34,485 nucleotides of DNA from Draconibacterium orientale. GTDB taxonomy: Bacteria; Bacteroidota; Bacteroidia; Bacteroidales; UBA1556. The notes beneath the pieces were generated by a model that saw only the letters and a list, made by a program, of their open reading frames with translations, was not told the origin of the DNA and made no database searches. Below, in pieces: positions 31,786-34,485 of this stretch (its first letter is position 1; each line of letters starts with the position of its first letter). Where the stretch lies: positions 1 to 34,485 of the forward strand of contig DZDC01000008.1 of assembly GCA_022736595.1 (NCBI GenBank), given 5' to 3'. Position numbers and translations under genes: made by a program.

Positions 31786-33243
31786 TTATAATCCTACGCC
31801 ATAATATGCTCTAATACCATTGGGATAAATCCCTTCAATCAAGATACCCCCTTTTTTTGCTGCTAATGCGCCTTCCACATCTTTTGGGGTTTGAATTTCA
31901 TAAGGGCCTATTTTGGTAATAATAAATCCTTCTCTAATTCCTGCAGACTTAAAAAGTCCATCTTGCAATTCGATAATTTGCACTCCATTCTTAACGCCTA
32001 AGGAAGTAGCTAAATTGCTTGGAACGGATTGTAATTTGGCTCCTATAATGGTATTGCCACCATCCGAGGGTGAATTAAGTTCTGTTCCTCCATTCTTATT
32101 GGCTAGAACTACGTCATAATACTTGAGTTTTTTATTTTTTACCACCCCAATTTCTATCTTATCGCCAGGTCGATGAAGTCCAACTTTTTCGAGAAGTTCG
32201 GAGGGAGAATTTACATCAATTCCATTGATAGAGTATATAATATCTCCAGTTTCGATGTTTGACTTTTTAGCAGCGCCACCATCGAGAATACCTTCCACAT
32301 AAACACCCTTAATGGTATCAAGTTGCAGTTCGCGGGCAAGTTTTGCATTTATTTCTTTAATGGTAATTCCAAGGTATGCCCTTTGAACAGTCCCAAATTC
32401 TTTAAGGTCATTGGCTACTTTTTTAGCAATATTCACAGGAATTGCAAAGCTATATCCAATATAACTTCCTGTACGTGAAGCTATAGCTGCATTAATACCT
32501 ACCAATTCGCCTTTAGTATTTACAAGGGCTCCTCCTGAATTTCCAGGGTTTACAACTGCGTCAGTTTGAATAAAGGATTCAATGGCAGCGTTGCTTCCTA
32601 AAATATTGATGTTACGTGCTTTGGCACTTACAATTCCTGCTGTTACTGTGGAAGTGAGATTGAATGGATTTCCAACGGCTAATACCCAATCACCCACTTG
32701 AAGGTAATCTGAATTTCCAAACACTACAAATTCTAAATCTTTTTCATCAATTTTTAATAGAGCTAAGTCAGTGGTAGGGTCAGTTCCAATGAGTTTGGCA
32801 GAATAACTTCGCTTATCGTTTAAGGTAATGTTAATGACGTCGGCCTCTTGCACCACGTGATTGTTGGTAATAATGTAACCATCAGCGCTGATGATCACTC
32901 CTGATCCAGAAGCTTTTAGGACCGAAGGGCTGCGGCGTCCAAAGAAATCGTCGATACTGTAATAATCGTCGTAAACACTACTTTTGCGAGTGAATTCAGT
33001 TTCGATATAAACCACGGCATGCAAACTTTTGCTCGATGCTTCGCGAAAATCGATAGGAACATTCGCTCCTTGAATATTGGATACCAATGCGACATCTGAT
33101 GATCCATTAGTTAACGCATTATCAATAAGCGAATAATTGCGCCCCAAATCGTGAGATTGAAAAAGACTCAAGGCGGCAAATGAAACCATTCCACTTAAGA
33201 AAGCAACAAGGAGTAATTTACTTAATTCGTTTTTCTTGAACAT
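31786..33243 (-). CDS. Periplasmic serine protease DegP/HtrA
   Basis: This is a 485-aa Do-like protease and chaperone that degrades or refolds damaged envelope proteins. An N-terminal hydrophobic segment (residues 9-27) acts as signal or anchor. The catalytic triad is H129 (TNNHVV), D159 (PTTDLALL) and S236 (NPGNSGGAL). A first PDZ domain begins around YLGITIKEINAKLA and a second around GAKLQSVPSNLATSLGV. Two PDZ domains and this length fit DegP/DegQ rather than DegS. It lies upstream of rpoD on the same strand with a 116-base gap, so they are probably separately controlled. Confidence 0.96.
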   Translation of the reverse strand: MFKKNELSKLLLVAFLSGMVSFAALSLFQSHDLGRNYSLIDNALTNGSSDVALVSNIQGANVPIDFREASSKSLHAVVYIETEFTRKSSVYDDYYSIDDFFGRRSPSVLKASGSGVIISADGYIITNNHVVQEADVINITLNDKRSYSAKLIGTDPTTDLALLKIDEKDLEFVVFGNSDYLQVGDWVLAVGNPFNLTSTVTAGIVSAKARNINILGSNAAIESFIQTDAVVNPGNSGGALVNTKGELVGINAAIASRTGSYIGYSFAIPVNIAKKVANDLKEFGTVQRAYLGITIKEINAKLARELQLDTIKGVYVEGILDGGAAKKSNIETGDIIYSINGIDVNSPSELLEKVGLHRPGDKIEIGVVKNKKLKYYDVVLANKNGGTELNSPSDGGNTIIGAKLQSVPSNLATSLGVKNGVQIIELQDGLFKSAGIREGFIITKIGPYEIQTPKDVEGALAAKKGGILIEGIYPNGIRAYYGVGL

Positions 33244-33278
33244 ATATAGATATTTTTAGTGTTAAAAAAAATCGGTTG

Positions 33279-33308
33279 CGAATTTAAAAAGACTTTATTT
33301 GAATCAAA
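33279..33308 (-). promoter_or_regulatory. Possible promoter of the degP-like gene
   Basis: Read on the minus strand it is TTTG (33305-33308), 18 bases, then TAAATTCG (33279-33286), which differs from TAnnTTTG at one position. The leader would be about 30 bases. A farther GATATTTG at 33391-33398 on the same strand is an alternative. Confidence 0.4.
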
Positions 33309-33401
33309 GTTAAATGAAGTTAATATATAAATATCAATATTTCAGTTAATTGAATAGAATATAGATTTATTTCTATTGTGTAGTTTGGTACAAATATCCT
33401 C

Positions 33402-33409
33402 TATTTTTG
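33402..33409 (+). promoter_or_regulatory. Possible -7 element of the TerB-like gene
   Basis: TATTTTTG matches TAnnTTTG and lies 97 bases before the ATG at 33506. A TATTTTAG nearer the gene (33462-33469) is one base off and is an alternative. The 33244-33505 divergent gap contains nothing else recognisable. Confidence 0.35.
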
Positions 33410-33505
33410 TTAAAATGAAAAAAAAATGAAAAAAAATATATTTTGATTAAATTATCTATTATTTTAGCGACGCATTTATTTGGAGATTAACCTAATTTTA
33501 TTACA

Positions 33506-33895
33506 ATGGCAGATTTTAATTTTAAACAGATTATTTATGCAGGTATGGTTGCCATAGCTGGAGTTGATGGTGAGGTTGACCGTACAGAACGCAAATGGGT
33601 TGACAAGGTTTTTGATCATGATTTCAATATGTCATCCAGTGAGCGCAAGGAGGTTTATCGAATTTTCGAAGTTGATAAAGAAACTTTCACAAAGAAAGTT
33701 ACCGATGAACTTGCTCAGTTTCCTGCTTTTGATCAAAAGGAAGCCTATAAACGCATTTGCCAATTTATACTTTTCCGCAACGAAGAGTATAACAAGAGTT
33801 CAAAGTCTCGTCCTAAAGGAATAGATCCTGAAAAGGAACAACTCAACCGCTATCGTGAGCGTGCTGAGGAAATGAGAAAAAGATTAAACTTCTAG
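33506..33895 (+). CDS. TerB-like small cytoplasmic protein
   Basis: Function is uncertain. This 129-aa helical protein shows a segment like the TerB fold: IYAGMVAIAGVDGEVDRTERKWVDKVF, where the AxAxVDGEVDxxE pattern resembles the metal-binding acidic turn of TerB and DjlA-type domains. The C-terminal third is highly charged (PEKEQLNRYRERAEEMRKRLNF) and probably a coiled helix. There is no signal peptide or membrane helix. It is a single gene with a UUCG-loop terminator behind it. TerB-like proteins are tied to stress and membrane complexes, but no other ter gene is here. Confidence 0.6.
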   Translation: MADFNFKQIIYAGMVAIAGVDGEVDRTERKWVDKVFDHDFNMSSSERKEVYRIFEVDKETFTKKVTDELAQFPAFDQKEAYKRICQFILFRNEEYNKSSKSRPKGIDPEKEQLNRYRERAEEMRKRLNF

Positions 33896-33932
33896 GCATA
33901 GAAGTTTATTATTAGTGTAAATGTTTGGGTTA

Positions 33933-33959
33933 GGGGCAGCTTCGGCTGCCCCTTTTTTT
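33933..33959 (+). terminator. Strong terminator with UUCG tetraloop
   Basis: GGGGCAGC at 33933-33940 and GCTGCCCC at 33945-33952 enclose TTCG, followed by seven T. It ends the TerB-like transcript. Confidence 0.93.
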
Positions 33960-34013
33960 GCTGATAATTATTAGTAATTCAAATAATTAAATGATAAGTT
34001 CCACTTATATTTT

Positions 34014-34021
34014 TAGTTTTG
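34014..34021 (+). promoter_or_regulatory. -7 element of the homogentisate dioxygenase gene
   Basis: TAGTTTTG matches TAnnTTTG, 31 bases before the ATG at 34052. No -33 TTTG is seen at the expected distance. Confidence 0.5.
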
Positions 34022-34051
34022 TCTTTCGAAATTTATTTACAAACTAGAGAT

Positions 34052-34485
34052 ATGACCCGTTACCACCGCTTGGGTGAAATACCTTCAAAAAGGCATATTA
34101 CCTTTACTAAACCTGATGGTTCGCTCTATTATGAACAATTGGTAAGTACCGAAGGTTTTTCCTCAGTATATTCACTTACCTATCATGTTCATCGACCTAC
34201 CCGAGTTTTAGAAATGGGTCAGACTATAAATGTTGCACCAAAATTCCTTGATAATTCACTCATGGTGAATCGTAGTTTTGAAGGTTTTAAAGTAGCGGCC
34301 TCTGATGATTTTCTTGAGAGCCGAAAAGTGGTTTTAGGAAATGATCATACCTTAATTAGTCTTGCGGCTCCTACTCAAAGTATGAGTTCTTATTTTTTTA
34401 AGAATGTTGACTTTATTTATGCCTCAGTTTTAATTGCTGAAAATCAGATTGAAGAGGCAATATTACATTTGCTGGCTGCCAATGC
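34052..34485 (+). CDS. hmgA: Homogentisate 1,2-dioxygenase, 5' part (runs off the window)
   Basis: This reading frame stays open to the window end, giving 144 full codons. It opens MTRYHRLGEIPSKRHITF, then KPDGSLYYEQLVSTEGFSSVYSLTYHVHRPT, which I recognise as the N-terminus of homogentisate 1,2-dioxygenase, the iron enzyme that opens the ring of homogentisate in tyrosine and phenylalanine breakdown. A full protein should be about 380-430 aa, so the iron ligands (downstream His and Glu) are beyond the window. The ATG follows a TAnnTTTG element by 31 bases and comes after the strong terminator. Partner genes, such as fumarylacetoacetase or 4-hydroxyphenylpyruvate dioxygenase, would be expected nearby. 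Confidence 0.88.
   Translation, partial: MTRYHRLGEIPSKRHITFTKPDGSLYYEQLVSTEGFSSVYSLTYHVHRPTRVLEMGQTINVAPKFLDNSLMVNRSFEGFKVAASDDFLESRKVVLGNDHTLISLAAPTQSMSSYFFKNVDFIYASVLIAENQIEEAILHLLAAN

Noticed and set aside
31755..31787. Inverted repeat AATTTTGAA / TTCAAAATT just after the degP-like gene, read as its terminator.
   Set aside because: The stem is all weak pairs and no T-run follows on the minus strand.
1..34485. Search for CRISPR arrays, insertion sequences, phage genes, defence systems, tRNA or rRNA genes.
   Set aside because: No direct-repeat array, transposase, integrase, toxin-antitoxin pair or cloverleaf was seen on either strand; the only repeats are the short ones listed.

Overview
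The window is chromosomal DNA from a member of the Bacteroidetes, and no mobile element, CRISPR array, tRNA or rRNA is visible. Several things point to this phylum. Promoter -7 elements of the form TAnnTTTG recur upstream of genes. Most starts lack a Shine-Dalgarno sequence. There is a short (288 aa) primary sigma factor without region 1.1, a long SecA (1104 aa) ending in a zinc motif, a short-type ProRS ending in Tyr, an Mrp in which the CxxC is replaced by TPAELP, and a PiT transporter with a PhoU-like tail. The DNA is AT-rich. Genus cannot be named from sequence alone.

Layout. 1-4300: a ZIP metal transporter (+), a possible small RNA, then the minus-strand unit proS-mazG-PAP2 phosphatase. 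4300-7450: a low-complexity Tyr/Gly/Ser-rich lipoprotein and an OmpP1/FadL-like outer-membrane barrel (+), closed by a two-way terminator. 7450-14920: minus-strand secA, a DUF2795-like protein, PduO-type cobalamin adenosyltransferase, a LolD/MacB-type ABC ATPase, and the run mrp-nifU domain-methyltransferase. 15278-22530: the sodium-pumping NADH:quinone oxidoreductase operon nqrABCDEF, its flavin transferase apbE and, convergent with apbE, a four-cysteine membrane protein that looks like the NQR maturation factor NqrM. 22609-25243: a SpoU-type RNA methyltransferase, the ribosomal operon rpsF-rpsR-rplI, and a rubrerythrin-like diiron protein. 25410-30621: pyrG, a threonine-synthase-fold enzyme that best fits cysteate synthase, and a PiT phosphate transporter in one tight minus-strand row. 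30803-33243: rpoD and a DegP/HtrA protease. 33506-end: a TerB-like protein and the 5' part of homogentisate 1,2-dioxygenase.

How the genes fit together. NQR, ApbE (covalent FMN on NqrB/NqrC) and NqrM (iron delivery to NqrD/NqrE) form a complete sodium-motive respiratory module. All the flavin-acceptor threonines and all four NqrD/NqrE iron-ligand cysteines are present. Mrp and the NifU domain form an Fe-S carrier pair. SecA, DegP, the lipoprotein and the barrel belong to envelope export and assembly. The cysteate synthase candidate suggests that the organism makes sulfonolipids of the capnine type.

The most interesting points are the cysteate synthase candidate, the convergent NqrM, and a strong Shine-Dalgarno confined to rplI, in the operon that encodes bS6 and bS18 (two of the proteins that hide the anti-Shine-Dalgarno in this phylum). 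A possible small RNA at 1031-1147 and an operator-like inverted repeat against the secA promoter also deserve a look. Most of the window is ordinary housekeeping content.
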